A stretch of 53,823 nt of DNA from Streptomyces huiliensis (GCF_020037025.1 NZ_JAIQLH010000091.1:1-53823); one strand, 5' to 3'; shown: positions 7,475 to 16,837, counted from the first letter of the stretch. Notes: a model not told the origin generated them from the letters alone. Numbers and translations: made by a program.

Positions 7475-7891
7475 ATGACGACGCCGGAAGCGATCCCCTA
7501 CCACCCCCGCTCGATCCCCCTGGGCCGCCGCTGGGCGGCCCGGCTGGCCGTGGGCTGCGCCCATCTGCTGGCGACCCAGCCGCCCGCCCGGATCCGCGCC
7601 GTCCTCACGAGGCTGCGGCGCGGTGCCCGGCCCGCGACGCTCGCCGAGGCGAGCACGGCGCGGCGGACGGTGCTCGCCGTGAGCCTCGCCGCCGGAGGGC
7701 TCAAGGGATGCCTGCCCCGCTCCCTGGCCACCGTGCTGCTCTGCCGCTGGTACGGCCACTGGCCGACCTGGTGCGTCGGCGTGCGCAACCGCCCGCCGTT
7801 CGCCGCGCACGCCTGGGTGGAGGCCGAAGGGGTCCTCGTCGGCGAAGGCGCCCCGGCCGACTACTTCCAGCGCTTCTTCACCGTGGAGTGA
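7475..7891 (+). CDS. Lasso leader peptidase (transglutaminase-like, B2)
   Basis: A 138-residue transglutaminase-like cysteine protease that removes the leader from the precursor. The catalytic Cys lies in KGCLPRSLATVLLCR and the His in FAAHAWVEAEG, with a downstream acidic residue as third member. The length is normal for lasso B2 proteins. The ATG at 7475 comes 52 bases after the RRE gene, and the exporter gene follows four bases after the stop. It acts in the cytoplasm with the RRE protein. Confidence 0.92.
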   Translation: MTTPEAIPYHPRSIPLGRRWAARLAVGCAHLLATQPPARIRAVLTRLRRGARPATLAEASTARRTVLAVSLAAGGLKGCLPRSLATVLLCRWYGHWPTWCVGVRNRPPFAAHAWVEAEGVLVGEGAPADYFQRFFTVE

Positions 7892-7895
7892 GCCG

Positions 7896-9704
7896 ATGAC
7901 CGCGGCGCCTTCCGTGGACACGCCCCGGACCGGCCCTCCCGCCCCCGCGCCGGACAGCGCGCCTTCGAGCGGCCCGGACCGGCCGTGGCGGGGGCAGCGG
8001 GCCCTGCTGGGCCACCTGCGCCCGCAGCGGTGGCGCATGGCCGCGGGCGTCGCCCTCGGGCTCGTCGGCAGCGTCATGGGCCTGGCCCAACCCCTGGCGG
8101 CCAAGCGCGTGATGGACGACATGGGCCACGGCACGCCGGCCACCGGCCCCGTGCTCGTGCTCAGCCTGCTGGTCGTGGCCGGAGCGGCCCTCGCCGGGCT
8201 CGGGTACTACGTGCTGCAGTGGTCGGCCGAATCCCTCGTCTGCACCGCCAGGCGCCGGCTGACCGACCGTCTCCTGCGGCTGCGCGTGCCCGTCGTGGAG
8301 GGCTCCGAACCGGGCGACCTGATCGCCCGCGTCACGTCCGACACGACACTGCTGCGCCAGTCCGCGCCCCAGGCGGTGTCGGCGGCGGTCACCGGCACCC
8401 TGGTCACCGCGGCGACGGTCGTCATGATGGGGCTGCTCGACGCCGTCCTGCTGGGCGTCACCCTCGCCGTGGTCGCCTTCGTCGGGGTCGTCGTGGCGGT
8501 CGTGGCCCCGCGGATCGGCCGTGCCACGCACGGCACCCAGGAGGCGGTGGGGCGCATCGGGGCGGCGCTGGAGCGGGTGCTGGGCGCCTTCCGCACCGTC
8601 AAGGCGTCCGGCGCCGAGCGGCACGAGGCGGCGGCGCTGCTCCGGGAGGCCGAACGCGCCCGGCGCACCGGGATACGGGCCGCGGCCTGGGAGGCCGTGT
8701 CGGCGACGACGTCGGCGGTGGTCGTCCAGGTCTGCTTCCTCGTGGTGCTCGGCGTGGGCGGCGCGCGCGTCACCTCCGGCGCGACGGACGTCTCCACCCT
8801 CGTCGCCTTCCTGCTCTACCTCTTCGCCCTCGCCCCGCGCATCGGGCAACTGGTCGAAGGCGTCGGCCAGGTCCAGATCGGGGCCGCGGCGGCGGCCCGC
8901 ATCGCGCAGGCCGAAGAGCTGGAGACGGAGGAGCAGGAGGGCGACGCGGCGGAAGACGTCACGCGGGCGCCCCTCAGCGTGTCCTTCGACCGGGTGAGCT
9001 TCGCCTACCGGCCCGGGCTGCCCCGCGTCCACCACGAGGTCTCCTTCGCCGTCCCCGCCCGCGGCCTGACCGCCTTCGTCGGCCCGTCCGGCGCGGGCAA
9101 GACCACCGTCTTCTCCCTCATCGAGCGCTTCTACGAACAGGACTCCGGCCGCGTGCTCCTGGACGGCGAAGACGTACGGCAGTGGCCGCTGACCCGGCTC
9201 CGCGCTTCCATCGGCTACGTCGAGCAGGACGTCCCCGTCCTCGCCGGCACCCTGCGGGACAACCTCACCCTGGGCCTCCCCGGAGCCGGCGACGAGGAGG
9301 TCGCCCGCGTCCTGCGCCTGGCCCGCCTGGACCTGCTCGCGCACCGCCTGCCCCACGGCCTGGACACCGACGTCGGCCACCGCGGCAGCCGCCTCTCCGG
9401 CGGCGAGCGGCAGCGCGTGGCGATCGCCCGCGCCCTGCTGCGCCGCCCTGGCCTGCTCCTCCTGGACGAGGCCACGTCCCAGCTGGACGCCGCCAACGAG
9501 GCCGCGCTGCGCGACACGATCGCCGACACCGCCCGGCACACGACCGTCCTGGTGGTCGCCCACCGGCTGTCGACCGTGACCACCGCGGACCGGATCGTGG
9601 TCATGGAGGCGGGCCGCGTCCGGGCCGTCGGCAGCCACGCCGAGCTGATGACGCACGACGCGCTCTACCGCGACCTGGCGAGGACACAGCTGCTGGACGG
9701 CTAG
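7896..9704 (+). CDS. ABC transporter, lasso peptide exporter (LanT/McjD-type half transporter)
   Basis: A 602-residue half transporter with transmembrane helices (about residues 45-310) fused to a nucleotide-binding domain (about 350-595). Walker A is GPSGAGKTT (about 396), the signature LSGGERQRVAIARALL (about 499), Walker B LLLLDEATSQLD, and the switch His is in VVAHRLST. No N-terminal C39 peptidase domain is present, which fits a system with its own leader protease. It is the last gene of the lasso operon. It probably exports the mature peptide and may provide self-protection. Confidence 0.92.
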   Translation: MTAAPSVDTPRTGPPAPAPDSAPSSGPDRPWRGQRALLGHLRPQRWRMAAGVALGLVGSVMGLAQPLAAKRVMDDMGHGTPATGPVLVLSLLVVAGAALAGLGYYVLQWSAESLVCTARRRLTDRLLRLRVPVVEGSEPGDLIARVTSDTTLLRQSAPQAVSAAVTGTLVTAATVVMMGLLDAVLLGVTLAVVAFVGVVVAVVAPRIGRATHGTQEAVGRIGAALERVLGAFRTVKASGAERHEAAALLREAERARRTGIRAAAWEAVSATTSAVVVQVCFLVVLGVGGARVTSGATDVSTLVAFLLYLFALAPRIGQLVEGVGQVQIGAAAAARIAQAEELETEEQEGDAAEDVTRAPLSVSFDRVSFAYRPGLPRVHHEVSFAVPARGLTAFVGPSGAGKTTVFSLIERFYEQDSGRVLLDGEDVRQWPLTRLRASIGYVEQDVPVLAGTLRDNLTLGLPGAGDEEVARVLRLARLDLLAHRLPHGLDTDVGHRGSRLSGGERQRVAIARALLRRPGLLLLDEATSQLDAANEAALRDTIADTARHTTVLVVAHRLSTVTTADRIVVMEAGRVRAVGSHAELMTHDALYRDLARTQLLDG

Positions 9705-10245
9705 GCCGGGGGTTCCGAACAGGGCCCCCTCTCCCGGGCCACCCCGCGCCGCACCGCCGCGTGCGCGCGGCCGCACCGGCGGAAACCGGGGCAGTTCCTG
9801 CTGCCGAGCGTGGCCGTGGCGCTGCTCGCGGCGGCGACGCCGATCCTGGCCGGGCACGTCGTCGAGTCCGCCGAGTTCGCCGCCCGCGCCCGCGCGGTGT
9901 GGGACATCGGCGTCCGCACGGCCGTGGCCCAGTCGCCGTTCGTCACGGCCCTCACCCTCGTCTCCGCGCCGGCCCTGGGTCTCGTCTACGGCCTCGGCGG
10001 CTTCTCCGCGCCGCCCGGCCGGCTGGAGCCGGGAGCACAAGCCGCGGCCACCCGATCCACCAATTCCGGTGGATACATCCAGGCCAACAGCCCCGGACCG
10101 ACAGTTCCGACACGCGCGCGAACACCCGAACCACCCCCCTGGGGTCACCTCCCAGGAACCCACACCCGAGGCCCAAGACAACGGCATTGGCGCTAGCGTG
10201 CGTTCGTCGAACTGTCCGCACGACAGAAACTGGGGTCATTCCGCC
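9705..10245 (+). other. Gap with a membrane-protein-like fragment
   Basis: No convincing intact gene. Around 9780-10040 one plus-strand frame reads like the end of an integral membrane protein, for example FLLPSVAVALLAAATPILAG and a later ALTLVSAPALGLVYGLGG, then dissolves into low-quality sequence. It has no start with a ribosome-binding site and may be a degraded gene. The last 100 bases, poorer in GC, probably hold the promoter of the marR gene. Confidence 0.35.
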
Positions 10246-10704
10246 ATGGAGTACTCGCACGACGACACGGGCCTCCTCCGGCAGCCGGTGGGCTACTGGA
10301 GCTGGGCGGCCTACAAGGCCACCGTCGGCCGGACGCGCGCCGCCCTCGCCGGGATCGGCACGACGCAGCCCCAATGCTGGGTGCTCGAACAGATAGCCCG
10401 CGCGGACACCGCCCCGTCCCGCGCCGAGGTCTGCCGGACCCTGGAGGGCTACCTCGACACCGGGGCGGCGGCCATCACCTCCGAGATCGACGAGACGGTG
10501 GCCCGCGGCTGGGTCACCGAGGACGCGGAGGGACTTCTGCGCCTCACCGCCGAGGGGCGGGCGTTCCGTGAGAAGACCGCTGTGCTGCAACGCGAACTGT
10601 GGGAGGAACGGCACCGGGGCATCTCCGACGAGGAGTACCTGACCACCCTGAAGGTGCTGCAGCGGTTCATCCACAACACCGGCGGACGGGCCTGGCACGA
10701 GTGA
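10246..10704 (+). CDS. MarR-family transcriptional regulator
   Basis: A 152-residue winged-helix protein. QCWVLEQIARADTAPSRAEV looks like helices 2-3, and AAITSEIDETVARGWVTEDA the recognition helix and wing entry typical of MarR. The C-terminal helix (SDEEYLTTLKVLQRFIHN) would support dimerisation. The ATG at 10246 is chosen because the conserved region starts there; the Shine-Dalgarno sequence is weak. It follows the lasso operon by about 540 bases on the same strand, so control of the lasso genes is possible but unproven. Confidence 0.8.
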   Translation: MEYSHDDTGLLRQPVGYWSWAAYKATVGRTRAALAGIGTTQPQCWVLEQIARADTAPSRAEVCRTLEGYLDTGAAAITSEIDETVARGWVTEDAEGLLRLTAEGRAFREKTAVLQRELWEERHRGISDEEYLTTLKVLQRFIHNTGGRAWHE

Positions 10705-10727
10705 GCGGGTGACGGTCCCTCGGACGG

Positions 10728-10755
10728 CGGCGGGTGGGGGAGGCCCCACCCGCCG
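10728..10755 (+). terminator. Terminator after the marR gene
   Basis: A perfect 12-bp stem, 10728-10739 with 10744-10755, encloses a four-base loop. It starts 24 bases after the marR stop. Confidence 0.7.
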
Positions 10756-11241
10756 TTCGGGGGCCTCCACCAGTGATCAGGGCCGGGCGGGCGCCTAGCG
10801 TCGGGCGTATGGTTCCCGTCCCGCTCCCGGCGGGCGGCCGGTGCTCGCCGCGGGCGGGCCTCGGCTCGCCGGACGCCTCCCCGGCCGCCGGCACCCGCCG
10901 CCCCGCGTTCCGCGCGGGCGCCGTCCGCGCCGGCCTTCGCGGCGCGTCGGCTGTCTGTCCTGGGGGCGTCTGTCCTGGGGCCGTCTGTCCGGGGGGCGTC
11001 CGCTCTGGGACCGTTCGCCCGGAAGCCGCCGGCCGCATCGGAGCCCATGCCCGTGCCCGTGCCCATGCCCGTGCCCGCTCCCGCGAGCCGGCGTACCGCG
11101 CCCCGGAACGGCCCGCCCGGGGCCATGCCGTGACGCCCGGCCAGGACCCGCCCGCCGCGGGCGGCCGGACGAGAGAACCCGCCGGGGCGGCCGTCGCGGC
11201 CCCCGGTGCCGGAACGTCCCGCCCATGGTGAAGGAGACGCG
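10756..11241. repeat. Gene-free stretch with 15-bp and 6-bp tandem repeats
   Basis: No supported gene. Four 15-bp units related to GTCTGTCCTGGGGGC run from 10953 to 11012, with a decayed fifth to 11027. Six GCCCRT-like hexamers follow at 11043-11078. Both are in frame lengths, so open frames pass through in several readings, but the resulting peptides are low-complexity and resemble nothing. AAGGAGA at 11231-11237 is the ribosome-binding site of the next gene. Confidence 0.6.
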
Positions 11242-12828
11242 ATGACACCCTTGCGCAGGGTCGCCGCCGCCGTGCTGACGGCCGCCGCCTGCCTGACCGC
11301 CCTGCCCGCCGCCGCGGAAGCCGATCCCGGCGGTACCGGTCCCGGCCCCGGCCCAGGCGCAGGCGCCGGCACCGGTACGTCCGCCGGGCTCGCCCGCTAT
11401 CACCACCAGCGCCCGGACTGGCGGAGCTGCGTCCAGGGGCCGGACGACGACACCGGCCGGACACTGGAAAAGGCCGGCGCCCGCTGTGCCACCATCTCCG
11501 TACCGCTGGACTACTCCGACCCCGGCGGCCGCACCCTCACCCTCGCCCTCTCCCGCATCAAGGCCACCGACACCGCCCACCGGGCCGGAGCGCTCCTCGT
11601 CAACAGCGGCGGTCCCGGCGGCCCGTCGCTCGACCTCGCCGTCGGCGTCCGCGAGGCCATGAAGGGCGTCGGCGCCCGCTACGACGTCATCGGCATGGAC
11701 CCCCGCTTCGTGGGCCGCAGCAGCCCGCTCGACTGCCACTGGCCCACCGGTACCTGGATCCGCTCCGCCGGCACCGGACGGCAGGCCTTCGACCGGCAGG
11801 CCGCGTTCCAGCGCGGCCTGGCCGAGAGCTGCGGACGCACGGCGGGCGACGTCCTGCCGCACGTCACCACCCGCAACACCGCCCGCGACATGGACGTCGT
11901 CCGGGAGGTCCTCGGCGAACGGCGGATCTCCTACCTGGGCTACTCCTACGGCACCTACCTCGGCACCGTGTACACCCAGATGTTCCCCGGCCGCACCGAC
12001 CGGGTAGTCCTCGACGGCGCCATCGGTCCGCGCGACTACGGGCCCCGGATGCTGTCCACGATGCTCGACGCCAACGAGCGCGCCCTGGAGCACTGGGCCG
12101 ACTGGGCGGCGCGCCGCGACGCCCGGTACGGGTTCGGCCGCACCCGCGAGCGGGTCCTCGCCGCGGTCCACGACATCGTCCGCACGGCCGCCCGCCGCCC
12201 GCTCGTCCTGGACACCGGGAAACGGACGTACGAGGTGGACGACACCGTCGTCCCGTCGCTCCTCTTCGGCGACCTGGCCGACGACCGGGACCCCGCCCGG
12301 GCCGCCCTCGCGGACTCGGTCACCGCGCTCCGCCGGGCCGCCCGCGGCGAGACCGTCGAACCGCCCGAGCCGCTCGCCGAGGCCCTCGCCGCCGCCCTGA
12401 CCGGCGCGGACTCCGCGTCGGCCAGTGCCCAGGCGGCGATCCTGTGCGGCGACGCCGCCGCGCCGCGCGACCCCGAGACGTACCGCGACGCCGTCGAGAA
12501 GTCCCGCGCCGCGCACCCCCTCTTCGGGCCGCTCTTCCACAACACCAATCCCTGCGCTTTCTGGCCGTCGACGCCGCGCGAGGAGCCCACCCAGGTCCGT
12601 ACCGACGCCCGCGCCCTGATCGTCGCCGCCACGGGCGACCCGCGCACCACCTACGCCGCCAGCCGGCACCTGCACGGCCTCCTGCCGTCCTCGCGTCTCC
12701 TGACCCTCCAAGGAGCCGACCACCACGGCCAGTTCGGCGAGTACGGCAACGCGTGCGTGGACGGACGGGTGAACGCCTACCTCGCCACCGGCCGCCTCCC
12801 GGCGACCGACACGACCTGCCCGAAGTAG
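11242..12828 (+). CDS. Secreted alpha/beta hydrolase, SlpD/E-type tripeptidyl aminopeptidase family
   Basis: A 528-residue exported protein with a signal peptide (MTPLRRVAAAVLTAAACLTAL, cleavage near AEA) and a Gly/Pro linker. The alpha/beta hydrolase domain has the oxyanion motif NSGGPGGPS, the nucleophile elbow GYSYGT, Asp in ATGDPRT and His in GADHHGQFG. The C-terminal TAP-like domain includes AILCGDAA. The family releases tripeptides or acts as proline-type exopeptidases outside the cell. AAGGAGA sits five bases before the ATG. A decayed relative lies at 46668-47612. Confidence 0.88.
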   Translation: MTPLRRVAAAVLTAAACLTALPAAAEADPGGTGPGPGPGAGAGTGTSAGLARYHHQRPDWRSCVQGPDDDTGRTLEKAGARCATISVPLDYSDPGGRTLTLALSRIKATDTAHRAGALLVNSGGPGGPSLDLAVGVREAMKGVGARYDVIGMDPRFVGRSSPLDCHWPTGTWIRSAGTGRQAFDRQAAFQRGLAESCGRTAGDVLPHVTTRNTARDMDVVREVLGERRISYLGYSYGTYLGTVYTQMFPGRTDRVVLDGAIGPRDYGPRMLSTMLDANERALEHWADWAARRDARYGFGRTRERVLAAVHDIVRTAARRPLVLDTGKRTYEVDDTVVPSLLFGDLADDRDPARAALADSVTALRRAARGETVEPPEPLAEALAAALTGADSASASAQAAILCGDAAAPRDPETYRDAVEKSRAAHPLFGPLFHNTNPCAFWPSTPREEPTQVRTDARALIVAATGDPRTTYAASRHLHGLLPSSRLLTLQGADHHGQFGEYGNACVDGRVNAYLATGRLPATDTTCPK

Positions 12829-12928
12829 TCCGGCGCCGAGGGCGAGCGGGCGGCCGCACGGGAGCTCCCGGGAAAGCGCCGGGACGCCATTGCGCGCCGC
12901 CCGCTCCGCACGGCACCCTGAGGGACCC

Positions 12929-13738
12929 ATGGAGACAGGTACGCTGACCGTTCCCGGCGCCGAGATCCACTACGAGATCCGCGGAGCGGGCCCGCCCCTC
13001 CTGCTGATCAACGGCGGCGACGGCGACGCCGCCATGTTCGGACCGCTGGCCCGGCTGCTGGCCGACCACCACACCGTCATCACCTACGACCCGCGCGGCA
13101 ACTCCCGCAGCCGCCTCACCGCCCCGCCCCGGGAGCAGAGCATCGAGGAGCGCGGCCACGACGCCCACCTGTTGCTGGCCGAACTCGCCGCCGGGCGCCC
13201 GGCGGCCGTCTTCGGCACCAGCTACGGCGCCATGACCGGCATGGACCTCCTGGCCCGCCACCCCGGCCAGGTACGGGCCCTGGTCGCCCACGAACCGTTC
13301 GTCGTCGACCTGCTGCCCGACGCGGACCGCTGGCACGCCCTCTTCCGGGAGATCCACGCCGCCTACCGTCGCGAGGGGCCGGGCCCGGCGCTCCGGAGGC
13401 TCGGCCAGGAGATCGGCCTGGACGTCGCGCCCGAGCCGGACGACGCGCTGCCCGCGCCCGTACGGGAGATGCTGGCCCGCGTCCGGGCAAACGGCGACGT
13501 GGTCCTGGAGTACGAACTCCGCTCCTTCACCCGCTTCCGGCCCGATGCCGAGGCGCTCCGCGCGGGCCGGTGCCTCCCGGTGGCCGGCGAGGAGTCCCCG
13601 GCGCTCCTGCACCGCACGACGGCGGCCCTCGCGGAGCAACTGGGCACTCGTGTCACGGAGTTCCCGGGCGGCCACGTGGGTTACCTGACGCACGCGGCGG
13701 AGTTCGCCGTGGCGCTGCGGGGGGCTCTCGCCGGCTGA
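12929..13738 (+). CDS. Alpha/beta hydrolase
   Basis: A 269-residue cytoplasmic alpha/beta hydrolase. The oxyanion region is LLINGGDGDA, the nucleophile elbow GTSYGAM carries Ser, and the terminal His is in GGHVGYLTHA. A lid-like helical region lies between about 130 and 205. No signal peptide is seen. The ATG at 12929 (METGTLTVPG) matches the usual family start with no extra N-terminal sequence. It is 100 bases after the secreted hydrolase, possibly the same transcript. The substrate cannot be predicted. Confidence 0.85.
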   Translation: METGTLTVPGAEIHYEIRGAGPPLLLINGGDGDAAMFGPLARLLADHHTVITYDPRGNSRSRLTAPPREQSIEERGHDAHLLLAELAAGRPAAVFGTSYGAMTGMDLLARHPGQVRALVAHEPFVVDLLPDADRWHALFREIHAAYRREGPGPALRRLGQEIGLDVAPEPDDALPAPVREMLARVRANGDVVLEYELRSFTRFRPDAEALRAGRCLPVAGEESPALLHRTTAALAEQLGTRVTEFPGGHVGYLTHAAEFAVALRGALAG

Positions 13739-13931
13739 ACGAAGCGGAGGGGCGCGGCCGGAACGTTCGACGGGGAGCCGCCCCGGACGGAGCCGGGGCG
13801 GCGGCCGGCTCCGGGCCCGCCCCCGACCTGCCGGGAGTCCGCCGCGCCTTGCCGCCTCCCCGGCGATGGGGGACCCTGGCGACCCGCCCCCGCCCTCGCC
13901 ACCGGGACCGCCCCGGGGAAGGACGCCCGGC

Positions 13932-14834
13932 ATGCCCACCCGCACCCAGGACGCCCCGCCGTCCGCCGACCCCGTGCCCCTGCACCGGCTCGGCGTTCCC
14001 GCCACCCGCCTGCCGCCCTTCCTGATGGGCTCCTTCGACGTGTTCGGCCCGGACTCGCACGCCGGATACCCGCACCGGCACACCTTCCACGAGATCGCCT
14101 ACGTCACCGCCGGCACCGGCACCCACGTCGTCGACGCCGTCCGCCACCCGCTGCGCCCGCCCCACCTGTGCGTCATCCTGCCCGGGCAGGTGCACCACTG
14201 GGACCGCGCCACCGGCCTCGCCGGCGTCCTCCTGCTGTTCACCGAGGACTTCCTGCTGACCCGCCCCGACGACCGGCGGCTGCTGCGCGAGCTCGGCGAG
14301 CGGCGGGTGCCGCGGCTGCCCACCGGCCCGGACGGCGGCGACACGGCCGGCATCGGCGCCCTGATCCGGGCCATGGAAAGGGAGTTCACGGACCGCGCCG
14401 ACGGCTACGTCTCCGTCCTGGAGGCGTACCTGCACATCCTGCTCGTCCGCGCCCTGCGGCTGCCCGGGGAGCGCAGGCCCGAGGCGGACGCGGGCCGGTC
14501 CGCCGAGGTCGCCCGGGACTTCGGCGCGCTGCTCACCGAGACCGCGGGGGCCGAGGGCGCGGTCCGCGCCTACGCCGACCGGCTCGGGGTGTCCGTCGGC
14601 TACCTCATCGAGTCCGTCAAGCAGGCCACCGGCCGGACCCCCGGCGAACTGGTGCGGGCCGCCCGCACCCTGGAGGCGAAACGATTGCTCACCGGCTCCG
14701 GACTGAGCGTCGCCCAGATCGCCCGGCGCGTGGGATTCGGTGATCCCGCCTACTTCAGCCGCTTCTTCCGGCGCGAGACCGGCGTCAGCCCCGGCGACTT
14801 CCGCCGGACGGCGGGCGGGAGCCTGCCGGAGTAA
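13932..14834 (+). CDS. AraC-family regulator with N-terminal cupin domain
   Basis: A 300-residue protein. The N-terminal cupin-like sensor (about 30-120) includes YPHRHTFHEIAYVTAG and ILPGQVHHWD. The C-terminal AraC DNA-binding domain (about 200-295) has two helix-turn-helix units, ending SVAQIARRVGFGDPAYFSRFFRRETGVSPGDFR. The start at 13932 (MPTRTQD) is the last Met before the sensor domain. It lies directly upstream of the exported dioxygenase gene on the same strand, which is a plausible target. Confidence 0.88.
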   Translation: MPTRTQDAPPSADPVPLHRLGVPATRLPPFLMGSFDVFGPDSHAGYPHRHTFHEIAYVTAGTGTHVVDAVRHPLRPPHLCVILPGQVHHWDRATGLAGVLLLFTEDFLLTRPDDRRLLRELGERRVPRLPTGPDGGDTAGIGALIRAMEREFTDRADGYVSVLEAYLHILLVRALRLPGERRPEADAGRSAEVARDFGALLTETAGAEGAVRAYADRLGVSVGYLIESVKQATGRTPGELVRAARTLEAKRLLTGSGLSVAQIARRVGFGDPAYFSRFFRRETGVSPGDFRRTAGGSLPE

Positions 14835-14939
14835 ACACCACGTTCACCGAACGGAGTGCATCGATCCGTCCCCTCCGCCGCTCTAGGTTCCTCAACGCGC
14901 AGGCGCGTTCGCCTGTGCCGACCCCCAGGAGGAGGAACC

Positions 14940-15665
14940 GTGGCGGACGATACCCTGCCCACCGGCGACCCCATCAACGGCGACCCCATCAACGGCGAGG
15001 CCATCGACGGCGACGACGCGGCGGAACGGCGGCACATCAGCCGCAAGACCGTGCTCAAGGCGGCCCTCCTGGCCGTACCCCTGCCCGCCCTGCTCGGCGG
15101 CGGCGTGGCGCTGGCCCGCGACCACCGGCCCACGGACGCGCCGCTGCCCACCACCCCGTACTGCGACGACGGCGACGAGCCCACCCCGCCGCAGACGGAA
15201 GGCCCCTACTTCAAACCGAGTTCACCGGAGCGCGCCTCGCTGCTCGAACCGGGCATGCCCGGCGTCCGGCTCACGGTCTCCGGCTACGTCTTCGGAGCGA
15301 CCTGCCGGCCCGTCGCGCACGCCCTGCTGGACTTCTGGCAGGCCGACAACGCCGGTGTCTACGACAACCGCGGCTACCGGTTGCGCGGCCACCAGTACAC
15401 CGACGCCCGCGGGGCGTTCACCCTCACGACCATCGTGCCCGGCCTCTACCCCGGACGCACCCGCCACCTCCACGTCAAGGTCCAGGCCCCGGGCGGCCGC
15501 ATACTCACGACCCAGCTGTACTTCCCCGGCGAGCCCCGCAACCAGACCGACTCCCTCTTCGACCCCCGGCTGCTCATGACGGTCCGTCAGGCGGGTCCCG
15601 CCAAGCAGGCCGCGTTCGACTTCGTCATCGACCCCGGCGTGCCCGGCGCGGGGCGCCGGCGGTAG
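14940..15665 (+). CDS. Exported intradiol ring-cleavage dioxygenase-like protein
   Basis: The 241-residue product has an N-terminal RRHISRKTVLK stretch followed by a hydrophobic segment, a plausible Tat signal. The intradiol dioxygenase fold follows. Non-haem iron ligands are visible as Tyr in NAGVYDNRG, and Tyr, His and His in GLYPGRTRHLHVKV. In the family these enzymes open catechol-type rings between the hydroxyls; exported forms are poorly characterised. The N-terminus includes the repeat GDPINGDPINGEAIDG, encoded by near-identical 15-base units. The GTG at 14940 has GGAGGAGG just upstream. Confidence 0.85.
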   Translation: MADDTLPTGDPINGDPINGEAIDGDDAAERRHISRKTVLKAALLAVPLPALLGGGVALARDHRPTDAPLPTTPYCDDGDEPTPPQTEGPYFKPSSPERASLLEPGMPGVRLTVSGYVFGATCRPVAHALLDFWQADNAGVYDNRGYRLRGHQYTDARGAFTLTTIVPGLYPGRTRHLHVKVQAPGGRILTTQLYFPGEPRNQTDSLFDPRLLMTVRQAGPAKQAAFDFVIDPGVPGAGRRR

Positions 15666-15753
15666 GAGCGGCGCGGACGGTGCGGCGGCCCGGGGGATCA
15701 TCGGCTTTCCCCGGGCCGTCGGCCCGGCCGGTCGGCGGAGGCGCACTCCGGTA

Positions 15754-15777
15754 CGTTGTCGGTCGACGATCACAACG
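15754..15777. promoter_or_regulatory. Possible operator dyad upstream of the LLM oxidoreductase
   Basis: CGTTGT at 15754-15759 and ACAACG at 15772-15777 form a perfect 6-bp dyad with a 12-base spacer, 19 bases before the start codon. TetR-type repressors bind sites of this size. This is inference from symmetry alone. Confidence 0.3.
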
Positions 15778-15796
15778 ATCACCAAGGGGGTTTCCG

Positions 15797-16705
15797 ATGG
15801 TTCCGATGACGGACCAGACCGACCGGCCGTTCCGCTTCGGCGTCAACATGTTCACCGCGGGCACGGGTGCCGAGTGGCGCGCCAAGTGCCGCCGGGCCGA
15901 GGAACTCGGCTACGACGTGATCCTGGTGGCCGACCACCTGGGCATGCCGGCGCCGTTCCCGTCGCTCGTGGCCGCCGGCGCGGTCACCGAACGGGCCCGA
16001 CTCGGCACCTACGTGCTCAACTCCGGCTTCTCCAACCCGACGCTGCTCGCCCGCGAGGTGGCCACGACCGACCAACTGACCGGCGGCAGGCTGGAACTGG
16101 GCCTCGGCACCGGCTACGCCCAGGCCGAGCACGAGAGCGCGGGGCTGCCCTTCGGCTCACCGCGCGAGCGCGTCGACCACCTGGCGCACACCGCGGCCGA
16201 GGTCGGCCGACTGCTGGCGGACCCCGGACACGTCCCCGCGGCCGCGCAGCCGCGCGTCCCGTTGGTGATCGGCGGAGCGGGCGACCGGGTCATGCGCATC
16301 GCCGCCCGGCACGCCACCACCATGGCCTTCACCGGCGGCGGCACCGGCCCGGACGGGACGCCGCGACTGCTGGACCCCGCAGCCCTGGAGGAGCGCGTCG
16401 CGGCCTACCGCCGCTTCGAGTCGGAGGAGCGGCCGGCCGGACTCGCCCCCGCCGAGCTGAACTTCCTGGTCCAGATCGTGGCCGTCGACGGCGATCCCCT
16501 CGCCAAGACGGGCGGCCTGATCGGCGACGTGACGCACATGACGGAGGAGGAGCTGCTGTCCCACCCCGTCCTCCTCTCCGGCTCGGTCACGGAGATCGCC
16601 GACCGCCTGCACGCCCACCGCGTGCGCTACGGCTTCACCTACTTCACGATCCTGGAGCCGTACATGGAGGAGTTCGCGCCGGTGCTGAAGCACCTGCGGG
16701 CGTGA
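15797..16705 (+). CDS. LLM-class F420-dependent oxidoreductase (TIGR03621-like)
   Basis: A 302-residue luciferase-like TIM-barrel oxidoreductase. It opens FRFGVNMFTAGTGAEWRAKC and contains GYDVILVADHLG, LNSGFSNPTLLAREVATTDQ and GGRLELGLGTGYAQAEHES. This pattern belongs to the TIGR03621 branch of F420-dependent enzymes, whose substrates are mostly unknown. The ATG at 15797 has AAGGGGG six bases upstream; an in-frame ATG at 15806 is an alternative. No F420 biosynthesis genes are in the window. A dyad sits in its upstream region. Confidence 0.87.
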   Translation: MVPMTDQTDRPFRFGVNMFTAGTGAEWRAKCRRAEELGYDVILVADHLGMPAPFPSLVAAGAVTERARLGTYVLNSGFSNPTLLAREVATTDQLTGGRLELGLGTGYAQAEHESAGLPFGSPRERVDHLAHTAAEVGRLLADPGHVPAAAQPRVPLVIGGAGDRVMRIAARHATTMAFTGGGTGPDGTPRLLDPAALEERVAAYRRFESEERPAGLAPAELNFLVQIVAVDGDPLAKTGGLIGDVTHMTEEELLSHPVLLSGSVTEIADRLHAHRVRYGFTYFTILEPYMEEFAPVLKHLRA

Positions 16706-16837
16706 CTCCGCCCGCCCGGCGTCCCTTCCGGGCACTGGGCATGACAAACCTCACTTCCGCCCGCCCGCGGGCCACGGGAGGCTCGGGGTGTCCCCGAGCG
16801 CCTGAGTGCCTCAAGTGCCACCGGAAAGGGGTGTCCT

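Noticed and set aside
7878..10187. Minus-strand open frame of 769 codons
   Set aside because: It mirrors the ABC transporter gene, whose Walker and signature motifs are unmistakable on the plus strand.
11242..15665. Single catabolic operon from hydrolases to the intradiol dioxygenase
   Set aside because: An AraC regulator with its own upstream region interrupts the series, and no other aromatic-degradation genes are present.
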